DNA from: Halomonas binhaiensis
Lineage (GTDB): Bacteria; Pseudomonadota; Gammaproteobacteria; Pseudomonadales; Halomonadaceae
Reading direction: 5' to 3'
Length of the DNA: 64,000 nt
Assembly (NCBI RefSeq): GCF_008329985.2
Contig: NZ_CP038437.2
Location: forward strand, 2,418,001 to 2,482,000
Positions 18,236 to 26,729 of the stretch are shown in pieces (the first letter of the stretch is position 1; each line of letters starts with the position of its first letter). A program made the translations under genes and the position numbers. The notes under the pieces were generated by a model that was not told the origin of the DNA, ran no database searches, and saw only the letters and a program-made list of their open reading frames with translations.

Positions 18236-18300
18236 CGCGAGCCACGAGCCACGAGCCACGAGCCACGAGCCACGAGCGCAATGCTCGGTTCGTGGCTCGC
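18236..18300. repeat. 7-bp tandem repeat with fold-back arm between convergent genes
   Basis: About five copies of GAGCCAC in a row (from 18239) are followed by GAGCGCAATGCTC and an inverted copy TTCGTGGCTCGC. The segment can form a hairpin between trhO and the convergent deaminase gene. No T-run follows on either strand, so a terminator role is uncertain. Confidence 0.75.
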
Positions 18301-18307
18301 TTGTCAA

Positions 18308-19303
18308 TCAAGCATTGGTAAGCCGTTCACGCAACATGGCGCGTCGGTCTTCATCCATGAAGGCGGCATCAATGGCATTGCCCGCCAGCCAGCGTAAGGT
18401 ATCCTCGGACCAGCCAAAGGCTCGCTGGCACTCCGCATAATTGTCACGCAACCCACCGCCAAAATAGGCCGGGTCATCAGAATTCAGAGTGACGACCAGA
18501 CCGGCATCTACCAGTTGCGGCAAGGTGTGATCCTCCAGCCGTTCAACGACCTTCAGGCGCACATTGGACAGCGGGCATACCGTCAGCACCGTGCCTCCAT
18601 CGGACAAGCGTTCGAGCAATTCCACATCTTCCACAGCACGCACACCGTGATCGATACGGCATACATCCAGCTCGTCCAAGGCTTCACGAATATAGCCAGG
18701 CGGGCCTTCTTCTCCTGCATGGGCGACCCGTGCCAGGCCAAGTGCCTTGGCGTGCAAAAAGACATCGCGAAACTTGCTCGGTGGATTACCCAGCTCTGCG
18801 CTGTCGAGGCCCACGGCGCTGAAATGCTCGTGCCAATGGCGGCTGCTTTCGAGCACTTCCATGGCTTCTGCTGCGGGTCTATCGCGTAGAAAAGCCAGAA
18901 TCATCGCGCTGGAAAGGTCCAGCTCGGCAAGTGCCCGTTGCCGCGCTCGTACAAGACCTTCCATCAGTGTGTCGAATGACACACCGCGCACAAGGTGCGC
19001 CTGGGGGTCTACATGCATCTCGACATGCACGACACCCTCCTTGGCAGCGCGCTGGAAATACGCCATGGCCAGGTCCTCGAAGTCCTGGGCCGTCAGCAGA
19101 ACACTCATTCCCTGGTAGTAAAGATCGAGAAAGGACTGCAGGTCGGTAAAGTCGTAGGCCGCACGTGCGGCCTCGATATCTGCGTAAGGAAGCGTCACAC
19201 CATTACGCTGGGCCAACTGGAACATCAGTTCCGGTTCCAGCGTGCCTTCGATATGCAAATGCAACTCGGCTTTGGGCAGGCGGGTAAGGAAATCATCGGA
19301 CAT
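18308..19303 (-). CDS. Adenine deaminase (adenosine/AMP deaminase family, type 2)
   Basis: This 331-residue cytosolic zinc hydrolase should convert adenine to hypoxanthine in purine salvage. It shows the metal motif AELHLHIEGTL, a proton-donor motif HAGEEGPPGYI, the metal or catalytic histidine in RIDHGVR, and the aspartate pair in LNSDDPAYF. The GEEGPP variant is what I associate with Pseudomonas-type adenine deaminases rather than adenosine deaminases, so adenine is the favoured substrate; adenosine cannot be excluded. I chose the ATG at 19303 because AAGGAG lies seven bases before it; the upstream ATG at 19324 has no such site. It stands alone between trhO and cydC. Confidence 0.88.
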   Translation of the reverse strand: MSDDFLTRLPKAELHLHIEGTLEPELMFQLAQRNGVTLPYADIEAARAAYDFTDLQSFLDLYYQGMSVLLTAQDFEDLAMAYFQRAAKEGVVHVEMHVDPQAHLVRGVSFDTLMEGLVRARQRALAELDLSSAMILAFLRDRPAAEAMEVLESSRHWHEHFSAVGLDSAELGNPPSKFRDVFLHAKALGLARVAHAGEEGPPGYIREALDELDVCRIDHGVRAVEDVELLERLSDGGTVLTVCPLSNVRLKVVERLEDHTLPQLVDAGLVVTLNSDDPAYFGGGLRDNYAECQRAFGWSEDTLRWLAGNAIDAAFMDEDRRAMLRERLTNA

Positions 19304-19373
19304 GGTCACTCCTTGGGGACACAAGGCAAAGGGGCACAGCGGTTTCCTTGACCGCTCGATAAGACATTATCCC

Positions 19374-21113
19374 TTATAGAGTGACGGATTCGGCTGGCGT
19401 GCGCCACGTTGACGCATGCCGAGGAGCCAACCCAATGCTGCGCGTCACCTTGCTCATGCCGGGCTTCGGTGTCGCGGGGTCATGCTCATGCACCAGATAA
19501 ACCACCGTGCGTTGCTTAAGCCATGGCTCGAGCCTCTCGGCGACTCGCTCGGCAGTGGCGGCATCAAGCCCCGCAAAGGGCTCATCGAGCAACACCAGCC
19601 CCGGTTGAGTCAGAGATAGCCGGGCCAAGGCAATGCGTCGCGCCTGTCCTCCAGATACCTGGCGGCCTCCCTCGCCCACTCGGGTCTCTAGCCCTGCTGG
19701 CAAGGACTGCGCCCAATCCTTCAAGTCCACGGCTTCAAGAGCCGCCCATAAGCAGGCGTCATCCGCCTCTGGTGTAGCCAGTCGCAGGTTCTCCGCCAGG
19801 CTGGCATCGAATAGGTCCGTCTTCTGGGTCAAGCACCCTACACCTGCCGCCAGTGCATCAGGCAGCAACATGCCGACAGGATGACCGTCTATCGATAACT
19901 GCCCCTGCTGCATGTTCAATTGCCCGCTCACCAGCGCCAACAGAGTGGACTTTCCTGCACCAGAAGGGCCACACAGTGCCACGCTTTCCCCTGCTGCCAC
20001 ATGCAAGTTCACATCATGCAGGGCATCAAACAAGGCCCCGGAATAACGAAAACTCAATGCCTGGCCACTCAATGACAACGGACCAGGAGGCAACACCGCA
20101 TCGCCTTCTGCCACTATCGCAGCAGCATCAATGACATTCAGACGCTCAGCAGCAGCAAGCGTGGCGCCAAGCTGAGTGAACGCGCCGGGCAGCGCGGCCA
20201 GCCCTTCACTCAGCGCCATTGCGGCCAAGGGCAACATCACCATCACCGGAGCGCTCAGGCCGTCGTTGGCAAATGCCGCTGCGCCCGCCATCAGCAACAG
20301 CAGCCAGACACCTCCGATCAACGCCGTGACCAGCGCATTGCCTATAGCGGTGACCAGTGCCAGACGCCATTGATCTTTGAACAGCCGAGTCTCGATTTCG
20401 TCCAACTGAGCACGACGCCGATCCAGCGCACCGTAGGCCTCCAGCTCAGCAAAGCCTCGCAGAGACTCCATGACGCCCGAGCGTAATTGCTCCAGCGTTT
20501 CGACCCGTCGCCGACTGGCCAACATCCCCAGCCGAGCCTGACCAAAGGTTAGCCAGCACCAGGCCAGCACCAGAAATCCCCCCAGCCACAGCACCACACC
20601 AGGCAACCAGATCGCCACCAGTGCAAGCAGCGCAGCACCCAGCAGCAATGCCACCAGCGGGGGCGCCAGTAAGCGTAGATACAGAGCATCCAGAGTGTCG
20701 ATATCAGCCGTCAGGCGATTGAGCCAGTCACTTGCGCGGCGCCCTGCCAACCGTGAGGCATCCATCCGCGCGAGACCGGCGAACATGCGCACCCGCAAGT
20801 CAGCCAGCAAGCGCAGAATCGTGTCGTGGTTGTACAGTCGCTCCAGATAGCGGGAAACTGTGCGGGACACGGCAAACAGTCGTATCCCGCCCCCCGGGGT
20901 ATACACATCCAGCGTCGCTGCAGCACCAGCAGCCAAGGCGACACCCGTCAGGGCAGAAGCCGTGATGAACCAGCCGGACACGGCCAGCAGGCCAAGTGCT
21001 GACAGTGCCGTTGCCAGCATCAATAGCGCCCCCACCACCAGGCGCCCACGATGCTGGTCATGCAGACGTAACCAAGGGCCAAGCGTAGCGAATATCCCTC
21101 TGCGCTCAGCCAT
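19374..21113 (-). CDS. cydC: CydC subunit of the heterodimeric ABC exporter CydDC
   Basis: This 579-residue type IV ABC exporter half has six membrane helices (about 20-310) and a nucleotide-binding domain. CydDC moves cysteine/glutathione or haem-related cargo and is needed to assemble bd-type oxidases. Visible motifs are Walker A GPSGAGKSTL, signature VSGGQARRIALAR, Walker B LVLLDEPFAGLD and a VHEHD switch. The ATG at 21113 overlaps the cydD stop by eight bases (ATGGCTGA) and has AAGGAGGT before it. The upstream ATG at 21146 lacks a site. It is the last gene of cydABDC. The C-terminal ~25 residues after the H-loop look non-conserved. Confidence 0.92.
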   Translation of the reverse strand: MAERRGIFATLGPWLRLHDQHRGRLVVGALLMLATALSALGLLAVSGWFITASALTGVALAAGAAATLDVYTPGGGIRLFAVSRTVSRYLERLYNHDTILRLLADLRVRMFAGLARMDASRLAGRRASDWLNRLTADIDTLDALYLRLLAPPLVALLLGAALLALVAIWLPGVVLWLGGFLVLAWCWLTFGQARLGMLASRRRVETLEQLRSGVMESLRGFAELEAYGALDRRRAQLDEIETRLFKDQWRLALVTAIGNALVTALIGGVWLLLLMAGAAAFANDGLSAPVMVMLPLAAMALSEGLAALPGAFTQLGATLAAAERLNVIDAAAIVAEGDAVLPPGPLSLSGQALSFRYSGALFDALHDVNLHVAAGESVALCGPSGAGKSTLLALVSGQLNMQQGQLSIDGHPVGMLLPDALAAGVGCLTQKTDLFDASLAENLRLATPEADDACLWAALEAVDLKDWAQSLPAGLETRVGEGGRQVSGGQARRIALARLSLTQPGLVLLDEPFAGLDAATAERVAERLEPWLKQRTVVYLVHEHDPATPKPGMSKVTRSIGLAPRHASTWRTPAESVTL

Positions 21114-22827
21114 GGCACACCTCCTTGCCTTGCGCGAGAACCACATGATGCTGCCCCATGGCCATCAACGCCGGATGGTGGGTCGCAATGACCAGAGAGC
21201 GACCTTCCGCCACCAGGGCTTCAAATCCTTGCACCAGCGCCCGCTCGGTCTCTGCGTCGACACTTGCTGTCGGCTCGTCCAGCAACACCAGCGGCGCATC
21301 ACTCAGGAAGATACGTGCCAATGCCAAGCGTTGTGCCTGACCGCCGGATAAGCCATACCCACCTTCGCCCAACGAGGTTTGCAGCCCTTGAGGCAAGGCA
21401 TCCAGCACCTCGGTAAGCCCTGCTCGCATCAATGCCTGGTGCAATTGTTCATCACTCGCCTGGGGCGCTATCAGGCGCAAGTTGTCAGCGATGCTGCCCT
21501 GGAGCAACAGAGGGCGCTGGTCCATCCATGCAGACATCAATCCGGGAATCGCCCGGCGTTCACCTTCACCAGCACCGACAAAGCCGGCCAGCAGTTGCAG
21601 CAGGCTGGACTTTCCAGAACCGGAAGGTCCGCTCAACACCCATACCTGACCACGTTCGACGCTCATGTTGACTGGCCCCAGTACCCGCCCTCTCCCCGCA
21701 TGATCCAGCGTCGCACCTTGCAGGCGTACCAGCGCCCCCATCTCTTGCAAGGTCGGTTCAGTCACAGAGTTCAGGCGCTGCGCGTCGACCGGCTCCTGCA
21801 ATAGCTCATGAAGCCCTTCTGCCGCAGCCAGGGCCGATGCACGGTCATGATAGAACTGTGACAGAGTACGTAACGGCTGAAAGAACTCAGGGGCCAGCAA
21901 CAGAATCATCAAGCCACTGAACAAGGTCAATTGCGAGGCAGGTCCGAAGGGGATGTCACCCAGCAGACCGAAACCGATGTAGATGGCCACCACCGCAATG
22001 GCCACGGAAGAAAAGAATTCGAGCACTGCCGAAGAAAGGAAAGCCAGTCGCAGTGTCCGCAGGCTGCGTCGGCGATAGTCATGAGCGACCGCAGACACTT
22101 CCTCGGTGGCTCGTGCAGTCGCCCCGAACAGGCGTAGCGTCGTGATCCCCCTCACGCGATCGATGAAGTGACCCGACAACCGCGCCACCGCTACGAACTG
22201 TTCCCGATTGAGTGACTCTGCTCCCATACCGACCAGCGCCATGAACAAGGGAATCAGGGGCGCGGTAAGTGCCAGCAGCACAGCCGCGAGCCAGTCCTGC
22301 CAGGCCACCAGGGCGAGGATCACCACTGGCACAAGGAGCACCAGGCGCGTCTGAACCCAAAAGCGAGCCACATAACCATCCAGGGCCTCGACCTGCTCGA
22401 CCCACTGGTGGGCCAGGCCCGCACTATGGTGATTAGCCACCCGCACCGGCCCCAGGCGTGCCCAGTGATCGAATACCTCAGCACGCACCTGGCGACGCAG
22501 ATTCTGACTGGCCTTCTGTGCCAGCAGTTCCTGGGCCGTGGTCAATCCACTACGCAAGGCCAGCAGCACTACAATGGCAACCGCCGAAGGCCACTGTGCC
22601 GCAAGAGCATCCCCTTGGACGACACTGGCGACGACTCGAGCGAGCAGTATCAGTTGGGCAATGACAGCGAAACCACCGAGACAACCGCAGAGCACCGCCA
22701 GATACAACCACAGGCGCTGCTCAGCGGCATGCTGCATCAGCCAACGGCGGGCTGGTGAGCCACGCCGTCGACGGGATGCGGAGGCATCTTCTTGAGGGTG
22801 AGATGGTTCAGTGGTAACCGTGGCCAC
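21106..22827 (-). CDS. cydD: CydD subunit of the heterodimeric ABC exporter CydDC
   Basis: This 573-residue ABC exporter half pairs with CydC. Membrane helices fill about 35-330; the ATPase domain has GPSGSGKSSLLQLL, LSGGQAQRLALARIFL, LVLLDEPTASVD and an ATHHPALM switch. The start is a GTG (VATVTTEPSHPQ) with GAGGAAAGG just upstream, overlapping the end of cydB by 20 bases. A longer frame reaches 23163 but translates to non-membrane, Cys/Trp-rich sequence antisense-like to cydB, so it was rejected. Overlaps with cydB and cydC show translational coupling in the operon. Confidence 0.92.
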   Translation of the reverse strand: MATVTTEPSHPQEDASASRRRRGSPARRWLMQHAAEQRLWLYLAVLCGCLGGFAVIAQLILLARVVASVVQGDALAAQWPSAVAIVVLLALRSGLTTAQELLAQKASQNLRRQVRAEVFDHWARLGPVRVANHHSAGLAHQWVEQVEALDGYVARFWVQTRLVLLVPVVILALVAWQDWLAAVLLALTAPLIPLFMALVGMGAESLNREQFVAVARLSGHFIDRVRGITTLRLFGATARATEEVSAVAHDYRRRSLRTLRLAFLSSAVLEFFSSVAIAVVAIYIGFGLLGDIPFGPASQLTLFSGLMILLLAPEFFQPLRTLSQFYHDRASALAAAEGLHELLQEPVDAQRLNSVTEPTLQEMGALVRLQGATLDHAGRGRVLGPVNMSVERGQVWVLSGPSGSGKSSLLQLLAGFVGAGEGERRAIPGLMSAWMDQRPLLLQGSIADNLRLIAPQASDEQLHQALMRAGLTEVLDALPQGLQTSLGEGGYGLSGGQAQRLALARIFLSDAPLVLLDEPTASVDAETERALVQGFEALVAEGRSLVIATHHPALMAMGQHHVVLAQGKEVCHG

Positions 22828-23806
22828 GCACCTTTCCTCTGAACACCCAATAGGACCAGGCGGTGTACCCCAGTACGACCGGGATGACAAACAGTACGCC
22901 AAGCAGCAGGAACAACTGCGATTCCGGTGCAGAGGCAGCATCCCAGATGGTGATGTCCGGCGGTACCAGGTAAGGCCATTTGCTTGCCACCAGCCCCAGG
23001 TAGCTGAACAGGAACAGGCCCAGCGTAGCAACGAAGGGTTGTCCTTCATTGCGCCGTCCCACCGCGCGCCAGATCCAGGCAGCACACAGAAGCCCCAGCA
23101 CAGGGAAGATCCAGAACAGGGACAGATGCCCGAACCAGCGTTCACGCACGTACTCGTCCACAAAAGGCGTATAGAGGCTGATCACGGCAAAGCCGACCAG
23201 CACCAGCACCAGCAGTTTAGGCGTGATGCGATAGGCCCAGTCCTGCACCTCTCCCTCGCTCTTCATGATGGTCCATGTCGCCCCGAGCAGCGCATAGCCC
23301 GCCACCAGAGACAATCCAGTGATCACCGTGAAAGGCGACAGCCAGTCGAACGCTCCTCCCACATAGACATTGTTTTCCACGGTAAAGCCCTGGATATAGG
23401 CCCCTACCACTACCCCCTGGCAGAAAGTGGCGAGCATCGATCCTCCACAGAAGGCGATGTTCCACCAGTGACGGTTACGCCGGGACTTGAAGCGAAACTC
23501 GAAGGCAATGCCGCGGAAGATCAAGCCCGCCAGCATCAGGAAGACCCCCAGATACAGCGCCGGCAACAGGATGGTGTAAACCAGGGGAAAAGCTGCCAGC
23601 AGCCCCGCCCCGCCCAGGATCAGCCAGGTTTCGTTGCCATCCCAGACAGGAGCCACCGAGTTCATCATCACATCCCTGGCCTCTTCATTGGGGGCAAAGG
23701 GATACAGGATGCCGACCCCCAGGTCGAAACCGTCCATGAGGATATACATCATGACGCCAAAACCGATGATCAGCGCCCAGATCATAGTGAGGTTGATCAG
23801 TTCCAT
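22808..23806 (-). CDS. cydB: Cytochrome bd-type ubiquinol oxidase subunit II
   Basis: This 332-residue integral membrane protein starts MELINLTMIWALIIGFGVMM, followed by the family motif YILMDGFDLGVGILYPF and WDGNETWLILGG. About eight to nine helices are visible. It forms the second subunit of a bd-type oxidase with the cydA product in the inner membrane. GGGAG lies eight bases before the ATG, and only four bases separate it from cydA. No cydX-like small gene follows; cydD begins inside its last codons. Confidence 0.94.
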   Translation of the reverse strand: MELINLTMIWALIIGFGVMMYILMDGFDLGVGILYPFAPNEEARDVMMNSVAPVWDGNETWLILGGAGLLAAFPLVYTILLPALYLGVFLMLAGLIFRGIAFEFRFKSRRNRHWWNIAFCGGSMLATFCQGVVVGAYIQGFTVENNVYVGGAFDWLSPFTVITGLSLVAGYALLGATWTIMKSEGEVQDWAYRITPKLLVLVLVGFAVISLYTPFVDEYVRERWFGHLSLFWIFPVLGLLCAAWIWRAVGRRNEGQPFVATLGLFLFSYLGLVASKWPYLVPPDITIWDAASAPESQLFLLLGVLFVIPVVLGYTAWSYWVFRGKVRGHGYH

Positions 23807-23810
23807 GAGA

Positions 23811-25217
23811 TCAGCTCCCGATAACGCGGCCGGAATCGGCTTCAAGCGAAGTATGTGCGGCAGACAACGGACGCATGGGTTGCTCCACCTCGTGATGAGG
23901 TTCTTCTGCCAGCATGCCCTGGCGCACAACGCGGGTCAGGTAATAGGCTCCCGTGAGGAATACCACCGCGTACACTGCGGCATATCCGATCAGCGTGGCC
24001 AGCACCATCCAGCCTGTCAGAGAGGGAGTGACTGCCTCGGCCTGGGTCATGATGCCGTATACCAGCCACGGAGAGCGCCCTGCTTCAGTCACGAACCAGC
24101 CGCCCAGCACGGCAATGAAGGGGGAGATGGTCATCAGCCTGAGTGTCTGCAGGAAAGGCTTGGAGTGATACACGCGCCCACCTCGACGCAGCCACAGACC
24201 AACAAAAGACACCAGGATCATCAACATGCCCATGGCAACCATGGCGCGGAAGGACCAGAACACAAATGCAACGGGGGGCTGCTCTTCTGGCGGCACTTCC
24301 TTGAGCCCAGGTACCACGCCATTGACGTCATGCGTCAGGATCAGGCTTGCCAGGCTGGGAATACCGATTTCAAAACGGTTCTCCTGGGCTTCCTTGTCTG
24401 GCCAGGCAAACAGCAGCAGCGGCACATTGGACTGCGTCTCCCAATTGGCCTCCATGGCCGCCACCTTGGTCGGCTGGTGCTCAAGAGTATTGAGACCGTG
24501 GGCATCACCGACGACAGCCTGCACAGGAGTCAACACCAACAACAGCCACAGGCACATGGAAAGCGCCTTGCGATTGGCTTCCACGTCGCGTCCAATCAGC
24601 AGATACCAGGCACTGACGCCCGCCACCACAAAGCCGCCAGTGAGGAACGAAGCCAACGCCATATGGACGAAGCGATAAGGAAACGATGCTGTGAACATCG
24701 CTTCAGACCAATCCGTGACATGGAAACGGCCATTGACCAATTCCACCCCCGCCGGTGTCTGCATCCAGCTATTGGTAGAGAGAATCCAGAATGCTGAAAT
24801 GAACGTACCCACAGCCACCATGATGGCAGCGAATAAGTGAACGCCTTCAGGCACCTTGCCCCGCCCAAACAGCAGCACACCGAGAAAGCCTGCTTCAAGG
24901 AAGAAAGCCGTCACGACTTCATAACTGAGCATCGGCCCCAGGAAGTTGGAACCTGCCAGACTGAAGTTGCTCCAGTTGGTACCGAACTGGAAAGCCATGA
25001 CGATACCGGAGACCACGCCCATGCCGAAGACCACGGCAAACACCTTGACCCAGAAAGCCGCCAGACGCTCCCAGGCATGGTTACCGGTTTTGTAGAACAG
25101 GCCATGAAGCAAGGCCACATAGGATGCCAGACCGATGGTGAACACCGGAAAGATGGCATGGAAGGATACGACAAAGGCGAACTGTATGCGTGACAAGATC
25201 ACGGGGTCCAGTTCCAT
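23811..25217 (-). CDS. cydA: Cytochrome bd-type ubiquinol oxidase subunit I, CIO-like (short Q-loop)
   Basis: This 468-residue subunit oxidises ubiquinol and reduces oxygen at the inner membrane. It begins MELDPVILSRIQFAFVVSFH, with the haem-ligand histidine in SFHAIFP. It also has WVKVFAVVFGMGVVSG, FQFGTNW, HGLNTLEHQPTKVAAMEANW and EAGRSPWLVYGIMTQAEAVTPS. It lacks the long Q-loop of E. coli CydA (522 residues) and resembles CioA-type cyanide-insensitive oxidases. GAGGAA precedes the ATG at 25217. First gene of cydABDC, with a palindromic candidate operator about 170 bp upstream. Confidence 0.93.
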   Translation of the reverse strand: MELDPVILSRIQFAFVVSFHAIFPVFTIGLASYVALLHGLFYKTGNHAWERLAAFWVKVFAVVFGMGVVSGIVMAFQFGTNWSNFSLAGSNFLGPMLSYEVVTAFFLEAGFLGVLLFGRGKVPEGVHLFAAIMVAVGTFISAFWILSTNSWMQTPAGVELVNGRFHVTDWSEAMFTASFPYRFVHMALASFLTGGFVVAGVSAWYLLIGRDVEANRKALSMCLWLLLVLTPVQAVVGDAHGLNTLEHQPTKVAAMEANWETQSNVPLLLFAWPDKEAQENRFEIGIPSLASLILTHDVNGVVPGLKEVPPEEQPPVAFVFWSFRAMVAMGMLMILVSFVGLWLRRGGRVYHSKPFLQTLRLMTISPFIAVLGGWFVTEAGRSPWLVYGIMTQAEAVTPSLTGWMVLATLIGYAAVYAVVFLTGAYYLTRVVRQGMLAEEPHHEVEQPMRPLSAAHTSLEADSGRVIGS

Positions 25218-25385
25218 GGCACGTTCCTCGCAACAGAAAAGAATCAAGCAGGAGGAGAATAGGCTGATGCAATCCTTGCCAGATTCTCCCCCGCAATGCG
25301 CGAGCCCGAATCATCCTGCTCGAGATGTGCCTGGTGGCGCCACAGTGATTTCGTACCACTGAATCAAGGCGTTCCCTCGCAAACT

Positions 25386-25410
25386 GTGCAAGTTCGATTC
25401 GAACTCGCAC
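25386..25410. promoter_or_regulatory. 25-bp near-perfect palindrome upstream of cydABDC
   Basis: Arms GTGCAAGTTCGA and TCGAACTCGCAC flank a central T, with one mismatch in 12 pairs. It lies in the 280-bp gap before cydA, the only gene group it can directly precede. With a one-base centre it is better suited as a dimer operator than as an RNA hairpin. I cannot assign a regulator; it does not match the FNR/Anr consensus. Confidence 0.55.
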
Positions 25411-25497
25411 TAAGCATAGAGCCTACTCCTACTTCTGTCGCATGAGGGAAATTGTCGCGCGGCACCATGCCACAGCGGCACTTGGCCGCAAGATGCC

Positions 25498-26481
25498 CTA
25501 GGACAAAACCAGGGATACCATGTAAGTGGTATAGGCGATGTACATGGCCAGAAAGACCATTCCATCGACTCGTGTGATACGTCCTGCTCTGCTCGGCCAA
25601 CCTAACGCAAACACAGCCATCAGCACCGTCATGACTGTCATGACGCTCCAATCCCTCAGTAGAACTTCTGTTCCTACCTCGACCGGCGCGATGACGGCAG
25701 CCAAGCCGACCACGCCCAAAGTATTGAACAGGTTGGAACCCACCACATTGCCAACCACCAGGTCATGTTCATTGCGGCGCAACGCGCTGAGAGAGGAAGC
25801 CAGTTCCGGCAGAGATGTTCCTACCGCGACCACGGTCAAACCAATGATCAAGTCTGAAACCCCGAGTCCCTGGGCAATTTCCACCGCTCCCCAGACCAGC
25901 AGGCGAGAGCTGGCGATCAGCAGGACCAGACCAATGAGCGTCCACATGACGGATACTTTCAGTGACATGGGATGGGATTCAATCTCGGTCATGGTATCCG
26001 TCGCCAGAGAATCCACTTCTCCAGCAGCCGTAGAACGCCGACTGTTGAAGATACTGAAACCAATGAAGCCCAGCAGCGCCGCCAGCAGCACGGCACCTTC
26101 CAGGCGACCGATCATTCCTCCCAACATCATCAACGCAGACACCAGCATGGCCACACCGAGCACCGGCAGCTCACGGCGAATCACCGAAGTGCTCACAGCC
26201 AGAGGTGAAACGATCGCCACCAGGCCAAGAATCAGACCGATATTGGCAATATTCGAGCCATAGGCATTACCCAGCGCCAGCCCTGGATTGCCTTGGGCCG
26301 CTGCCAGTGCAGATACCGTCAATTCAGGTGCCGAAGTGCCAAAACCGATGACCAGCATGCCAATCAGCAATGGCGATAGTCCCAACCTGGCAGATGTTGA
26401 TGCCGCACCATCCACAAAGCGATCAGCACTCCAGATAAGTACAACCAGTCCCGCAATGACCGCCACGGCCGCCAGTAACAT
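25498..26481 (-). CDS. Calcium/sodium:proton antiporter, CaCA family (YrbG-like)
   Basis: This 327-residue membrane protein has the two inverted alpha-repeats of the CaCA superfamily. The first contains GFGTSAPEL and GNAYGSNIANIG; the second contains AVGTSLPEL and GNVVGSNLFNTLG. About ten helices are split by an acidic cytosolic loop near residues 150-170 (AAGEVDSLATDTMTEIES). It probably exchanges Ca2+ or Na+ at the inner membrane. I used the ATG at 26481, where GAGGA has a six-base spacing; an ATG two codons earlier is too close to the site. Ion selectivity cannot be read from sequence. Confidence 0.88.
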   Translation of the reverse strand: MLLAAVAVIAGLVVLIWSADRFVDGAASTSARLGLSPLLIGMLVIGFGTSAPELTVSALAAAQGNPGLALGNAYGSNIANIGLILGLVAIVSPLAVSTSVIRRELPVLGVAMLVSALMMLGGMIGRLEGAVLLAALLGFIGFSIFNSRRSTAAGEVDSLATDTMTEIESHPMSLKVSVMWTLIGLVLLIASSRLLVWGAVEIAQGLGVSDLIIGLTVVAVGTSLPELASSLSALRRNEHDLVVGNVVGSNLFNTLGVVGLAAVIAPVEVGTEVLLRDWSVMTVMTVLMAVFALGWPSRAGRITRVDGMVFLAMYIAYTTYMVSLVLS

Positions 26482-26729
26482 GTCCATTCCTCGATAGAAA
26501 TTGAGGCTGCATGGTTGTCTATGGTGTCGCTCACGTCAACGTGTCAAACTCTTATTCAATGGAACAGACAATAGACTGCGGTCATGCGCGATGGACCGAT
26601 TTTCGACTATTGTCCAAGCTGCTTACAACTCAGCATGGCATGCAACGTTGCCTGGTGACGTCGCATGATAGAGCACAGTTGTTCGCCAAGCATTTTGGAT
26701 TCTGTCTTCTTGGGAGGAGACCCACCCCA

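Noticed and set aside
22828-23163. Extended N-terminus of CydD
   Set aside because: The added 112 residues are out-of-frame cydB sequence rich in Cys/Trp; the GTG at 22827 has a good ribosome site and gives the family length.
26511-26729. Extended N-terminus of PqiA
   Set aside because: The added 73 residues show no signal or domain; the GTG at 26730 has GGGAGGAGA before it and matches the expected length better.
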